Assembly (NCBI RefSeq): GCF_001673405.1
Contig: NZ_LZLV01000057.1
Coordinates: forward strand, 1-61,887
Source of the DNA: Mycobacterium sp. 1245111.1
GTDB lineage: Bacteria; Actinomycetota; Actinomycetes; Mycobacteriales; Mycobacteriaceae
Direction of reading: 5' to 3'
Length of the DNA stretch: 61,887 bases
The notes under the pieces were generated by a model. That model was not told where the DNA came from. It saw only the letters and a program-made list of their open reading frames with translations, and made no database searches. Below, in pieces: positions 15,324 to 23,684 of the stretch (its first letter is position 1; every line of letters starts with the position of its first letter). The position numbers and the translations under genes were made by a program.

Positions 15324-15478
15324 CTACTGTGCCAGAGCCGACGTGCAGTCGTGGCAGATAGCGGTGACATCGTTCAGGTCGCGGTTGTCAGCACGCCGCA
15401 GTCGCTGTCGCACTCGACGACCCAGGACACGTTCTGCCAGAGCGTCAAAGACCGAATTCAGGTCGAGTGGCGTGGCGC
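15324..15478 (-). CDS. Possible small protein without a standard start
   Basis: About 50 codons of plausible coding sequence (LNSVFDALAERVLGRRVRQRLRRADNRDLND broken after GRRV, then VTAICHDC) follow the DUF6884-like stop in another frame. No ATG, GTG or TTG is suitably placed; it could start at a CTG or be a frameshifted remnant. Confidence 0.25.
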
Positions 15479-16246
15479 CTAGGCGGCGTTGGTGGTGAGT
15501 AGCGAGGACAGCACCGAGCGCTGGTAACCGATGCCGGCAGTGCCGGCATACCAGTCGACGATGTCGATGTCGATGCCGCGCTGTTGCAGGATTTGCGCGG
15601 CCTGGCGCAGGACTGTCAGGTAGCGGCTCGGCAGGAGTGCTTCGACAGTGGTGACGTGCTGCACCGCCAGCTGCCGGGCGACGAACTCGGCCTCGACCGC
15701 CTCGTCGTCCTTGTCGAACGTGACGTCGTAGGGCGCCAGCACGCGCCGCAGACCGACCAGCCCGTACTTCGCCGACAGGATCATGACGCGGGCGTCGACG
15801 TCGACTGCCCGGGCGTGGGCTGCGCGCAAGGCCAGCCGGAAGTGGTCGCTGGTGTAGAGCTCGGCCGCCGGCGCGCCGGTGGGCTGCTTGCGCGCACCAC
15901 ACGGGATCAGCAGCAAGGTCGACGGCAACGGCTCCCACCGCGGCGGCGATGCGAGCCAACTGAGGATCTCGTCGAGTTGATCGGTACCGGAGCGGCCGGT
16001 GAGCACGGGGGTGGGGTCGTCGATATAGCCGGTCCCCATGCCAAGTGGGGCGAAAATGCCAGTGTCGACGGCGCGGCCGGTGGGGCTGAAGCCGACGATG
16101 AGGCGCTGTACGCCGCGCGCCCAGACATTCTTGTGGATCTTGTGCGCGATCGGGGTCCATCCGTATTCAGCTGCGGCGACCACGATTTCGCTGTAGGCAT
16201 GGCGGCGGGCGCCTGCGCGGGGTGCGCTGCTCAATGGTGCGGCCAC
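15479..16246 (-). CDS. DUF6884-domain protein
   Basis: A 255-aa protein. The C-terminal ~150 residues carry the DUF6884 pattern: LLLIPCGARKQ, LYTSDHFRLALRAAHA, RVMILSAKYGLV and LAPYDVTFD. The N-terminal ~100 residues are separate. The domain resembles the fold of YaaA/queuosine-related nucleobase enzymes in mobile elements, but its activity is unknown. It starts at a GTG (16246) with GGAG upstream. It is upstream of the OGG-like gene and may belong to a nucleic-acid-maintenance group with it. Confidence 0.65.
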   Translation of the reverse strand: MAAPLSSAPRAGARRHAYSEIVVAAAEYGWTPIAHKIHKNVWARGVQRLIVGFSPTGRAVDTGIFAPLGMGTGYIDDPTPVLTGRSGTDQLDEILSWLASPPRWEPLPSTLLLIPCGARKQPTGAPAAELYTSDHFRLALRAAHARAVDVDARVMILSAKYGLVGLRRVLAPYDVTFDKDDEAVEAEFVARQLAVQHVTTVEALLPSRYLTVLRQAAQILQQRGIDIDIVDWYAGTAGIGYQRSVLSSLLTTNAA

Positions 16247-16279
16247 GATGTCGCTCCTGCCTTTCGTGTCTCGTGAGCG

Positions 16280-16450
16280 TCAGTTGACGATGTCGTCGTT
16301 GCGGGCGGTGGAGGTCAGTCCGGAGTCTCGGTCGAGCACCGTCACGGTCCGAATAGGACCAAGTTCGGCGTCGTCGACAGCCACGGTGACGCGGCCCGGC
16401 CTGCGGAACGCCGGGTGTTCGACGCTGTCGACGATTACGTACACATCCAT
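16280..16450 (-). CDS. Small hypothetical protein
   Basis: A 56-aa beta-rich protein (MDVYVIVDSVEHPAF; RTVTVLDRDSG). The ATG at 16450 is preceded by GGAGGTG. It is divergent from the small HTH gene at 16535, and both are likely controlled by the inverted repeat between them. Confidence 0.55.
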   Translation of the reverse strand: MDVYVIVDSVEHPAFRRPGRVTVAVDDAELGPIRTVTVLDRDSGLTSTARNDDIVN

Positions 16451-16488
16451 TTCTGGTCGCACCTCCTCTTGTTCCGCTTTCAAGATCA

Positions 16489-16528
16489 CTTTACAGCACA
16501 CTAGCTGTAACGTTAGGTGTTGTAAAGT
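16489..16528 (+). promoter_or_regulatory. Divergent promoter/operator with long inverted repeat
   Basis: CTTTACAGCAC (16489-16499) and GTGTTGTAAAG (16517-16527) form an inverted repeat matching at 10 of 11 positions. TAAAGT at 16523-16528 can act as a -10 six bases before the ATG at 16535, giving a leaderless transcript. The symmetry suggests autoregulation by the HTH protein. Confidence 0.55.
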
Positions 16529-16534
16529 TGCGCG

Positions 16535-16792
16535 ATGATCGAGCTGCTGTCGCTGCGCGGATTCGCCGCACGCGTCAAGGTGGAGCCGGGGACTTTGCGC
16601 CGCTACCGTGTTGAGGGCCGACTCCCCCAGCCTGACGCTGTACTGACCGACGGCGACAAAGTCCGCTACTTCGGCTGGTTTCCTGAGACCGTCGACAACT
16701 GGAATAAGCAGCGCCCCGGCCGGGGGGCACGCACCGACCTCACCCCCACAAAACCGGCGGCGCCGCAACGGAAGAGATCGCGCAAGGGCTGA
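16535..16792 (+). CDS. Small HTH protein, excisionase/MerR-like
   Basis: An 85-aa protein with a winged-HTH opening (LRGFAARVKVEPGTLRRYRVEGRLPQPD) typical of small excisionase or MerR-like DNA-binding proteins in actinobacterial elements. FGWFPETVDNWNKQRPGRG follows, then a basic tail. The start is set by the probable leaderless promoter. It may act as a directionality factor or as a local regulator. Confidence 0.65.
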   Translation: MIELLSLRGFAARVKVEPGTLRRYRVEGRLPQPDAVLTDGDKVRYFGWFPETVDNWNKQRPGRGARTDLTPTKPAAPQRKRSRKG

Positions 16793-16805
16793 TCTGTGGG
16801 GACGG

Positions 16806-17072
16806 TTACGGCAGGTGCGGCAGGCCCGCGGTGAGTGCGATCCAGCCGGCCGCGATGACCACGGCGTAGACCGCGAGTCCGCGAATCACTCTGCCTAGCA
16901 GACGAATAGGCCGCAGCATCCGCCGGCGGCACGCCCGAATGTTGCGTACAGCGATGTGGGAGGCGGCGGCGGCCGCGGCAATCTCTGCCGCAGAGTTACT
17001 GTTCGGGCAGTATTGGGCCACCAGCGTTGTGACCAGCTCGCTGACCGGCGCCATCACGACGCTGGTGTCCAT
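16806..17072 (-). CDS. Small membrane protein
   Basis: An 88-aa protein with an Ala-rich helix (AAEIAAAAAASHIAV), a basic stretch (ACRRRMLRPIRLLGR) and one C-terminal membrane span (LAVYAVVIAAGWIALTAGL). The ATG at 17072 overlaps the end of the upstream gene. Last gene of the run that starts at 20399. Confidence 0.5.
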   Translation of the reverse strand: MDTSVVMAPVSELVTTLVAQYCPNSNSAAEIAAAAAASHIAVRNIRACRRRMLRPIRLLGRVIRGLAVYAVVIAAGWIALTAGLPHLP

Positions 17073-17266
17073 GTCAGACCGGCCATGGTGAGCCGGTCCT
17101 GCAGTAGCTTGATACCGGGGATTGAGGCACTGATGCGGCGGTGATAGTTGCGGCCACGACCGCTTAGTGGCGTCTGCCCGGCAGTGACCGTCAGCGTCAG
17201 CTCCGGGAACTCTGCCCGCACCTCGCCGATCCACTGATCGGTCACCTCCGCTTCGATCGTGTCCAT
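17054..17266 (-). CDS. Small hypothetical protein
   Basis: A 70-aa protein without recognised domains (EVTDQWIGEVRAEFPELTL). It ends inside the start of the small membrane protein gene and probably shares its transcript. Confidence 0.5.
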   Translation of the reverse strand: MDTIEAEVTDQWIGEVRAEFPELTLTVTAGQTPLSGRGRNYHRRISASIPGIKLLQDRLTMAGLTWTPAS

Positions 17267-17391
17267 ATCGCTTTCTCCCCAACGCTTTCCGGTGTCCGCT
17301 CAGCTTGTCGGGGACCCGTCGCAGCGACGTGGTCCGACGCGTTTTCGGACCGACTTTCTTCCTGGCCGCGCCAGGTAGCCGAGATCGCGAT

Positions 17392-18138
17392 CTAGCCGGT
17401 GGCCCGTAGGTAGGCGACGATGCCGTTGATGACGGCCTGGGCGTAGCGTTGCCGCCCCGCCGGCGATTCCATGTCGCCGGCGTCACCTTTGTTGCGCATG
17501 TTTCCCAACTCGACGAGGACCGCCGGGTACTGCGCCAGATTCAGTCCGGCGAGGTCGGCGCGGCCGTAGAGGCCATGCGTGCCGATATAGCTGGCCGGGG
17601 TGAGGCCGGCTGCGACAAGTTCGTCGCGCATCTGTTTGGCCAGCAGCAGCGCAGGTCCTTGCTGTGCATCGTTCAGTGGCGGGTCGGAGTAATTGACGTG
17701 GAACCCGTGGCCCTCAGGGGGTCCGCCGTCGGCGTGAATGCTGACGATCGCGTCGGGGTGCAGGTCGTTGGCCTGGGCCGCCCGGGCATCGACACACGGG
17801 CCGACCGTCGAATCGTCGCCGCACGAGAGGGCGGAACGCACGCCGAGGTCGGTTAGGCCCGCGCGGACCCGCAGGGTGGTGTCCCAGGTGAAGGAGTGTT
17901 CGGGGTATCCGTCCGCGCTCGAGGTCCCGGAGGTCTGGCAGTCCTTGGTTCCGCCCCGGCCGGTAGGGACCTGGCGAGTGATCGTCGAGTCGTTGGCGCC
18001 GTTGTGCCCGGGATCGAGGAAGACGACCCGGCCGGCGACGTCGGACTGCGCGACAGCTATCCCCGCGTGGCTAGCCGCGACGATGCCAGCCGCTGCACAC
18101 AGCGCCGCGACCGCGGCGCCCGTTCTCGTTGCGCTCAT
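17392..18138 (-). CDS. N-acetylmuramoyl-L-alanine amidase (Rv3717/Ami1-like)
   Basis: A 248-aa secreted Zn amidase of the Amidase_3 family. Residues 1-30 form a signal peptide. FLDPGHNG supplies the first zinc His, EHSFTWDTTLRV the Glu ligand, SIHADG the second His, and VLVELGNMRNKGDAG the catalytic Glu. The insertion after GHNG and the overall length match mycobacterial Rv3717 (Ami1). It cleaves the lactyl-alanine amide bond of peptidoglycan. Its place among plasmid small genes fits local wall opening during DNA transfer. Confidence 0.88.
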   Translation of the reverse strand: MSATRTGAAVAALCAAAGIVAASHAGIAVAQSDVAGRVVFLDPGHNGANDSTITRQVPTGRGGTKDCQTSGTSSADGYPEHSFTWDTTLRVRAGLTDLGVRSALSCGDDSTVGPCVDARAAQANDLHPDAIVSIHADGGPPEGHGFHVNYSDPPLNDAQQGPALLLAKQMRDELVAAGLTPASYIGTHGLYGRADLAGLNLAQYPAVLVELGNMRNKGDAGDMESPAGRQRYAQAVINGIVAYLRATG

Positions 18139-18153
18139 CGGCCGAACCTCCGT

Positions 18154-18567
18154 TCAGTCCTGAGCGATGTCGCTGATTCGCGCGGGTGCGCTGTCGTGTG
18201 CGAGCGATGCAACCCCGGCGAAGGCGCTCAAGCCCCGCAAGCGTTCCAGTTGGTCTTCGGACGCCACGCTGATGACAGTGTGGGGAAATTGGTTACTGCT
18301 GAACGTGTTAACCACGTCCTGGGAGGTGGAGTTTCTCAGCGCGAACACCACGGTTGCGACGACGACCGTCGCACCGGATGCACCCGGGCGCTCCTCAACC
18401 TTGGTCAGGTTGTCCGCCCCGGCTGCAGGGATGCCCACCACTTCCGCACCGCGTGAGAAGTGCTCGCGAAGTTCACTGTTCAGGGATACGACGGCGGCGA
18501 TGAGCCGCACGCTGGTGCGCTCGCGGACGCTGAACAGCTCGGCGGTGACCTGAACGGGAATCAACAT
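18154..18567 (-). CDS. Hypothetical protein
   Basis: A 137-aa protein that follows one gene before the amidase, with 15 bases between them. Alternating strands and helices (GATVVVATVVFALRN; EDQLERLRGLSAFAGVASLAHD) suggest a compact alpha/beta domain. No family recognised. The ATG at 18567 has AAGGAG upstream. Confidence 0.6.
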   Translation of the reverse strand: MLIPVQVTAELFSVRERTSVRLIAAVVSLNSELREHFSRGAEVVGIPAAGADNLTKVEERPGASGATVVVATVVFALRNSTSQDVVNTFSSNQFPHTVISVASEDQLERLRGLSAFAGVASLAHDSAPARISDIAQD

Positions 18568-18642
18568 GGCTTACTCCTTTGATGTCTGCCGGACAGCGCG
18601 TCGACGGGTCGGCACCGTCGTCCCCGCGCGATAGATTGCACC

Positions 18643-19023
18643 TCAGTCGACATGCAGGCTCGGATCCCAGCCCGCCTCGGCGGCCGCGAGCACCTTGGCG
18701 ACGAATTCCTCAGCTGAGCCGGCGATTTCAGTGGTCGGTGAGGAAAAGAGCGGGCGGAAATCGGGGTCCCGATCCTCGACCGACAGCTCGTCGAGAAGCA
18801 GTTCCTGCCACCCGACGTCGTCATCGCTGGGGAAATTCGAGCTGGCCCAGGACCCGTAATGGTCAAGGCCCAGTTGCGCCGGCACGTAGCGCTTCCCGTC
18901 GCTCAGTGCGCCGCGCAGCTGCTCGATCTGCCGCGCGCTGATCTCCCCTCGCAGGTGAATCTCGCCGTCTGTCTTGTAGGTTGGCGCGTCGCGATACATG
19001 GTCGGGATCACGGTGACCTTCAT
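18643..19023 (-). CDS. Hypothetical protein
   Basis: A 126-aa protein with an acidic C-terminal half (WQELLLDELSVEDRDPDF). The ATG at 19023 is preceded by CAGGAGCC. No recognised domain. Part of the same leftward small-gene run. Confidence 0.6.
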   Translation of the reverse strand: MKVTVIPTMYRDAPTYKTDGEIHLRGEISARQIEQLRGALSDGKRYVPAQLGLDHYGSWASSNFPSDDDVGWQELLLDELSVEDRDPDFRPLFSSPTTEIAGSAEEFVAKVLAAAEAGWDPSLHVD

Positions 19024-19051
19024 CGGTGGCTCCTGTTGCCGGTGTCGGCGG

Positions 19052-19378
19052 TCATCGGTGTGCAGTGACTTCGTTGTCTGCCAGCAGGTTGGCCTGCCAC
19101 TGGCCTGCGTCGGCGACCTCCCGCGAGTCGTCGCTGTCGTTGGCGAGGGTGGTGCTCACGTCGTAGGCGTTGGAGTGGTCGTTGGCCGCCCGCGCCGCCG
19201 TCTGAAGCAGCTCTTCGTCGGGCAGGTCCGTCAGGGCCGCCCTGGCCGCGACGCCGGCCTCGGCGAGGAAGTCGATGACTTCGCCGCGCGTGTAGGCCAC
19301 CTGGTAGGCGACGTTGGTGTTGCGGAAGAACTCGAAACGCGCGGGCGCCGGACCTGCGGCGGAGTTCGGGTTGGCCAT
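19052..19378 (-). CDS. Hypothetical protein
   Basis: A 108-aa acidic, helical protein (EVIDFLAEAGVAARAALTDLPDEEL). The ATG at 19378 has a GGGGG-type ribosome site upstream. No recognised family. Confidence 0.6.
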   Translation of the reverse strand: MANPNSAAGPAPARFEFFRNTNVAYQVAYTRGEVIDFLAEAGVAARAALTDLPDEELLQTAARAANDHSNAYDVSTTLANDSDDSREVADAGQWQANLLADNEVTAHR

Positions 19379-19415
19379 TACGTTGCCCCCCTTGCATATT
19401 CGTTACGGAGACGAC

Positions 19416-19682
19416 TCACTGCGGATAGACCCCCAGCGCAAAGTGATTGACCGCTTCGAGGTACACATTGATCTGCTGGCCGATGGCGAAGAGCGCCTCC
19501 TGCTGGTAGGGCCATTGAAACGGGCCCTGTTCCCAGGACACGACGAACGGCGCAGCGCTTCCTTCGTGCGAGCCCGGATACACCTGCGGTCGGTCAGTTC
19601 CGATGCCGGCACCGAACTGTTCGGCGATCGCGGTGGCCACGCGGTTCGCTTGTTCTTCGGTGACGCTATCGTCGCTGCTCAT
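19416..19682 (-). CDS. Small hypothetical protein
   Basis: An 88-aa acidic protein (EEQANRVATAIAEQFGAG). Its start overlaps the stop of the preceding gene (ATGA). No family recognised. Confidence 0.6.
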   Translation of the reverse strand: MSSDDSVTEEQANRVATAIAEQFGAGIGTDRPQVYPGSHEGSAAPFVVSWEQGPFQWPYQQEALFAIGQQINVYLEAVNHFALGVYPQ

Positions 19683-19972
19683 CCGGCGATCCGATCGGCG
19701 CCAGCTGCGATCTCGGCGACCCGCGGGGTGGCGCCGGTGATACTGGCCAGCAGCCCTAGCGCAGCGTTCGTGACGTCTTGCGGAAGGTCGGTGTCGGCGA
19801 GATGCGGTACACGCAGCGCAGCGCCGGAGCCGATCGCCTCAAGCCATTCCTTACGGCCCGAGGCCAACTCGGTGCAGAACGCGTATGCGTGACCGGCCTC
19901 GTCGAAAAACGCACGGCGGGCGCTGATGTGCCAGCCACCGATCTGTGTGTGCACGTCGCCAGTGAAGCTCAT
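19679..19972 (-). CDS. Small hypothetical protein
   Basis: A 97-aa protein, beta-rich at the N-terminus (VHTQIGGWHISARRAFFDEAG) and helical at the C-terminus. Coupled by ATGA at both ends to its neighbours. Confidence 0.6.
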   Translation of the reverse strand: MSFTGDVHTQIGGWHISARRAFFDEAGHAYAFCTELASGRKEWLEAIGSGAALRVPHLADTDLPQDVTNAALGLLASITGATPRVAEIAAGADRIAG

Positions 19973-20166
19973 CGCTCATCCAATTCGACGAAGTCGCGCC
20001 GGGCCCGCAGCACCTCGCGCACCGCAGCTTCGTTGGCCTGGGCCTGCTCCAAGCTGATCGGTGGAAAACTACTGGGCTGCATGAAATCTCCAAACAGACC
20101 GCGACATTCGTCGCACGGCAGTGTGGGTTCGGGACCGGCCGTGGTGCAGTTGGGGACAATGCACAT
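19969..20166 (-). CDS. Small Cys-containing protein
   Basis: A 65-aa protein with CIVPNC and CDEC, a possible zinc knuckle, followed by a charged helix (AAVREVLRARRDFVELDER). Its start overlaps the preceding stop by one base (TGATG). Confidence 0.6.
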   Translation of the reverse strand: MCIVPNCTTAGPEPTLPCDECRGLFGDFMQPSSFPPISLEQAQANEAAVREVLRARRDFVELDER

Positions 20167-20399
20167 CAGCGACCTCGCTGCTCCAGCGCGCCGCCGGCGG
20201 TGACGTTCACCGGGCTTAGCGTGGTGCCGCCGTTGTCGGCGGCGTGCATCATCCAGTGCTTGCCATCCCAGTCCGAATGTCCCCGAGCGAACGCTTCGAC
20301 GGTGCCTCGTTCCAGCGAGCTGGCCGGGCCGGCATAGTCGTGGCCCACCAGCTGCTGATACTCCTGCGAGCTGATGACCCGAGTCGCTGCTGCCGCCAT
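20166..20399 (-). CDS. Small hypothetical protein, first of operon
   Basis: A 77-aa protein. I chose the ATG at 20399 because GGAGGGGG lies six bases upstream. It begins the leftward operon of small genes that ends with the amidase group near 16806. No recognised domain. Confidence 0.6.
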   Translation of the reverse strand: MAAAATRVISSQEYQQLVGHDYAGPASSLERGTVEAFARGHSDWDGKHWMMHAADNGGTTLSPVNVTAGGALEQRGR

Positions 20400-20587
20400 T
20401 GCGACCCCCTCCCCCGACGATGACGACTCAGATGCTGGCACGCACCCGCAAGGCCGTTTCGGACGCCGCGACGTGTCGCGCTTCTTTCTTTGCCGCTGCC
20501 ACAGAAAGCACGAAACCTACTGTCGACGTCTCGTTTTAGATTGAGTTGGCCGCGGCGGCTGCATTCGTCGGCACGGGATGTCCGCGG

Positions 20588-20746
20588 TCAGCACCGCAGG
20601 CTGTCCGGCGGTCCGAGGAGCTCGGTCAACATTGCGTCTACCCGATCGGCGGCCACACCATTGGTGAGAAACCAGGTAGCCACCGTGCCGGCGCCAAGAT
20701 CCAGCTCCACCGTCGGCTTCTGCACCGGCTGCTCGCCCGAATCCAT
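20588..20746 (-). CDS. Small hypothetical protein
   Basis: A 52-aa protein starting at the ATG at 20746 with AAGGAG upstream. The sequence (VATWFLTNGVAADRVDAMLTELLG) ends in an amphipathic helix. No recognised family. A gene-poor 190 bases separates it from the next leftward gene. Confidence 0.5.
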   Translation of the reverse strand: MDSGEQPVQKPTVELDLGAGTVATWFLTNGVAADRVDAMLTELLGPPDSLRC

Positions 20747-20901
20747 CTCTACTCCTTCGCATCTGCGCGCGACGGGCCCACCGCCACACCTCTGATCTTG
20801 GCTGCCGGCGGCCAAGAACAGGACGCCGCGCTCGTGTCGGGCCGCAGATAATTCCGGGCGGCACCTACGGTCGACAACCAAGACCATGGAAGGGCAATGA
20901 G

Positions 20902-21453
20902 GTGGCGATCAACAAGGCGAGGGTCGCCGCTCAACTCGACGACGACGGCTTCGAGCAACTCGTCCTGGCCAACATCTCCCCACGCAACCGAGACGCCCAC
21001 GTCTGGGCGGCGTTGTTGACCCCCAACAGCATTGCCCGCACCCACGCCACACTGGTCGCAGCGGTACAGCGCAATGCCTCCGCCATGGCAGCCCGTCGAC
21101 AAGACCCCGGAAGCGACAACCCCACGTATCGGCAGTGGCGCCACCGCGCCCAAAACTTCGCCCGCATCGCCCAGGCCGCACTCAGCGAGATCAACGCAGA
21201 ACGCCGAACCCTGGAAGCCGCAGCCGACAAGAGCAGCGCCCGCAGATACCGGGAGCAATTGCGCCACTTGGCTTCCGAGATCGCCTGCCACCAGCAACGC
21301 TCCGACATCGCCGGCATCAACCCCGAGGACCACGACCACCAACTGTGGAACGTGTTGGACACCATCTCCATCCCGCACGGTCCCGAGTCGACACCGACAA
21401 CGCTGCGCGACCTGCTCGACGACACCGAGCGCCGGCAAGAAACTAGCGCCTGA
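20902..21453 (+). CDS. Hypothetical helical protein
   Basis: A 183-aa protein starting at a GTG. It is Arg/Ala-rich and helical (YRQWRHRAQNFARIAQAAL; RRYREQLRHLASEIACH). It is divergent from the leftward small-gene operon. Similar proteins occur in mycobacteriophages and plasmids, but I know no function. Confidence 0.6.
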   Translation: MAINKARVAAQLDDDGFEQLVLANISPRNRDAHVWAALLTPNSIARTHATLVAAVQRNASAMAARRQDPGSDNPTYRQWRHRAQNFARIAQAALSEINAERRTLEAAADKSSARRYREQLRHLASEIACHQQRSDIAGINPEDHDHQLWNVLDTISIPHGPESTPTTLRDLLDDTERRQETSA

Positions 21454-21621
21454 AACGCGTCAGTCCCGATCCATACGAGGCGCGGCCTCGACAATGACAG
21501 CGCTGCAACGGTTACGCACCAGCCCGGGGGGCTTTGGCGGTGCATCACATCACGATGCTGCCACCGCGAAAATCCCCACTGTCCAGCGCACTGACGCGGC
21601 GCACACGAAAGGGAACACGCC

Positions 21622-21984
21622 ATGAGCGACTACGCATGGATCATCGACGTCGACCACCTCAACGGGCCCGGCGGCGAGTTTTACAACCCGGCCAAACCCG
21701 AATCGATCGCCGGGACCTCCGGGCCGAGCCATGCGCGCGTCTCGGCACAGGCCTTGCGATCAGCCGAGACAGCCAAAGCCGAGTTAGCCCGGAACTACCG
21801 TTCCAGCAACGAGTTTCGTATGTATGACGATGACGGCATTCTCTATGTGACCGGCACGCTGTTCTGGGACGGCGGCGCGCCCGAGGAGCACCAGGCCTAC
21901 GGCCCCCTCGGCGACTACGGCATGCCCGCCCTGGGCTGCATCACCGTCCGCTACACCGGCCACCCCGAATACGACTGCGGCTAG
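21622..21984 (+). CDS. Hypothetical protein
   Basis: A 120-aa protein with a beta-rich, acidic character (YAWIIDVDHLNGPGGEFYNP; YRMYDDDG-like FRMYDDDGILYVTG). The DDDGI pattern resembles a small soluble plasmid protein family without known role. The ATG at 21622 follows a weak GAAAGGGA site. Confidence 0.6.
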   Translation: MSDYAWIIDVDHLNGPGGEFYNPAKPESIAGTSGPSHARVSAQALRSAETAKAELARNYRSSNEFRMYDDDGILYVTGTLFWDGGAPEEHQAYGPLGDYGMPALGCITVRYTGHPEYDCG

Positions 21985-22024
21985 CCACCGCCTCCGTGCC
22001 CATTCCGAATAAAGGTTCACAGTG

Positions 22025-22267
22025 ATGGATTACGACATCAGCACTCAGATCACCGAGGCCACCAAGGCACTGATTTTCCAGAGCGGCCAGGCGGACAGCG
22101 TCGGGCGCACATGGCCGCTGGCGGTGTTCGGCCGCACCCGCGACGGCCGCTCCATCACCGCGCAACGCAACGTGCAGCCATCGGTGTACGCCGTCACCGC
22201 GGCGCTCGCGTCGTGCGAAGCGTCCGGAATGACGCACCTGACCGTCGGCGCCGACCTCTGCGGCTGA
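22025..22267 (+). CDS. Small hypothetical protein
   Basis: An 80-aa protein; an in-frame GTG one codon upstream is an alternative start. No recognised domain. It lies 37 bases after the previous gene and probably shares its transcript. Confidence 0.55.
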   Translation: MDYDISTQITEATKALIFQSGQADSVGRTWPLAVFGRTRDGRSITAQRNVQPSVYAVTAALASCEASGMTHLTVGADLCG

Positions 22268-22317
22268 GCGCCCACAGCGACAACCGCCCACACCTTCACT
22301 CCGAAAGGCCGCACTTG

Positions 22318-22680
22318 ATGAGGATTTACGCCGTCCGCGACGCCGCACAATCGTTGAGCCACATTGGAGTCGAGCCGCTGGCCGGCGCCGACACCGCCGA
22401 GCGCCTGCGGGCAAGCCGCATCCAGGCCGAACTGGTCTACACCGACAGCGATACCCGCGGAGGCGCTCGCGACCAGTCAGTCTGGTCGATCGCCGAGGCA
22501 TATCAGAGCGGCCGGACCGCGGGCCTGCGCGACGCGAACTACGGCGAGGCCTACGAAGGCGCCACCCCGCAGACCACCTTCAGCTGCGAGGTGCCGGCTC
22601 AGTTCGCCGGAGCCGACGCCGAAGACTACCGACTCGGCCACGCCGAAGGCGTGACCTCATTCTGGTCCGCCGACAACTGA
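22318..22680 (+). CDS. Hypothetical protein
   Basis: A 120-aa protein with several charged and Tyr-rich stretches (AYQSGRTAGLRDANYGEAYEG). The ATG at 22318 follows GAAAGG by about 10 bases. Third of three same-strand small genes. No family recognised. Confidence 0.6.
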   Translation: MRIYAVRDAAQSLSHIGVEPLAGADTAERLRASRIQAELVYTDSDTRGGARDQSVWSIAEAYQSGRTAGLRDANYGEAYEGATPQTTFSCEVPAQFAGADAEDYRLGHAEGVTSFWSADN

Positions 22681-22693
22681 ACCACCCTGCACA

Positions 22694-22822
22694 TCAGGCG
22701 ATGACGGCTTGCCGCGTCGCACCACACACACAACACTCGACTGCGCCGTGCTCGATGATTTCCAGGGTCTGCCCACACCCGTTTCGGCAGTCACCGGCCA
22801 CCCGATAGATCTCATCGGGCAT
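22694..22822 (-). CDS. Small zinc-ribbon protein
   Basis: A 42-aa protein with CRNGCG and CCVCG motifs, enough for one zinc ribbon. The ATG at 22822 has GAGGA just upstream. Convergent with the preceding rightward genes. Confidence 0.5.
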   Translation of the reverse strand: MPDEIYRVAGDCRNGCGQTLEIIEHGAVECCVCGATRQAVIA

Positions 22823-22844
22823 GCCGTCCTCATGGCCGCTCACG

Positions 22845-23003
22845 TCACTGCGCACGTTGATCAGCGAGCGCCTCTCGGATAGCTCGCGACAGGTCACCGA
22901 CCTCGCTGGACCACCGATTGAGGAACGGCCGAATCAGCACCGCAACCTCGCGGTTGACTCCTTCGGCGACTAACTCGTCTACGGTCGGATTGTTGCTTCG
23001 CAT
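22845..23003 (-). CDS. Small hypothetical helical protein
   Basis: A 52-aa protein (NPTVDELVAEGVNREVAVLI; WSSEVGDLSRAIREAL) that starts at the ATG at 23003. Predicted to be all helical. Function unknown. Confidence 0.5.
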   Translation of the reverse strand: MRSNNPTVDELVAEGVNREVAVLIRPFLNRWSSEVGDLSRAIREALADQRAQ

Positions 23004-23079
23004 CAGAGCCGTTTCCTTGAGCCTTACCTGCGGTCTGCTGGCCCGGTGAAATGCAACGAGGCTTCGCAGCCCGGAGCAC

Positions 23080-23376
23080 TTAGGCCAGGCCGAATTCGTT
23101 GATGCGAGCACGAATCATGCTCAGCGACACAGTGTATGGGCTGATCATGGCCCAGTGGTCCCAGTCCTTGAGAGCGCTTTCGGTTTCCTCGAAAGACACG
23201 TTGGCCCGGCTGATCGCCATGGTGGTGCCGTTGTCGGGGCGGCCCTTCGAGGCGATCACTGCGATCAGCTGACCGATGTCGCCGTCGTGGCGCACTTTGC
23301 GGAATCGTAGTTGGTAGGGGCGCCCGTCACCGTCATCGTCGATGAAGTCGAACGCCAGGCCGTAATCAATTTCCAT
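23080..23376 (-). CDS. Hypothetical protein
   Basis: A 98-aa protein beginning MEIDYGLAFDFIDDDGDG. The ATG at 23376 is preceded by GGGGG. It lies downstream of the FtsK-type gene and may belong to that transcript. Confidence 0.6.
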   Translation of the reverse strand: MEIDYGLAFDFIDDDGDGRPYQLRFRKVRHDGDIGQLIAVIASKGRPDNGTTMAISRANVSFEETESALKDWDHWAMISPYTVSLSMIRARINEFGLA

Positions 23377-23462
23377 GCTGGTAGATCCCCCTTGCTGGTT
23401 GTGTTGTTGTGTCGCTGCGCGGCGCTCCCACACCGCTGCGCGACTCCCCCCGTTTTGGCCGT

Positions 23463-23684
23463 TTAGAACGGCACCACCTGCGCTGCAAGCGCCGCGCTGG
23501 CATTGATCTCCTCGGCGATCCCGGCAGCGCGTGACTTCGTCAGCACCGCTGAGCGGATCTTGTCGGTGGTCGTGGTCCCGTCTGGGGCCAGCCGGCCGAG
23601 CTCCTGCCCGCCCTCGTAAACGACGATGGCGTAGTGCCTGTGATCGCCGGTGGCACCGCACATTCCGCACTTCAGCTCACCCAT
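23463..23684 (-). CDS. Small zinc-binding protein
   Basis: A 73-aa protein with CGMCGATGDHRHY, a CxxC/HxH-type potential zinc site. Its ATG overlaps the end of the FtsK-type gene (ATGGGTGA), so it is translationally coupled to it. Confidence 0.6.
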   Translation of the reverse strand: MGELKCGMCGATGDHRHYAIVVYEGGQELGRLAPDGTTTTDKIRSAVLTKSRAAGIAEEINASAALAAQVVPF

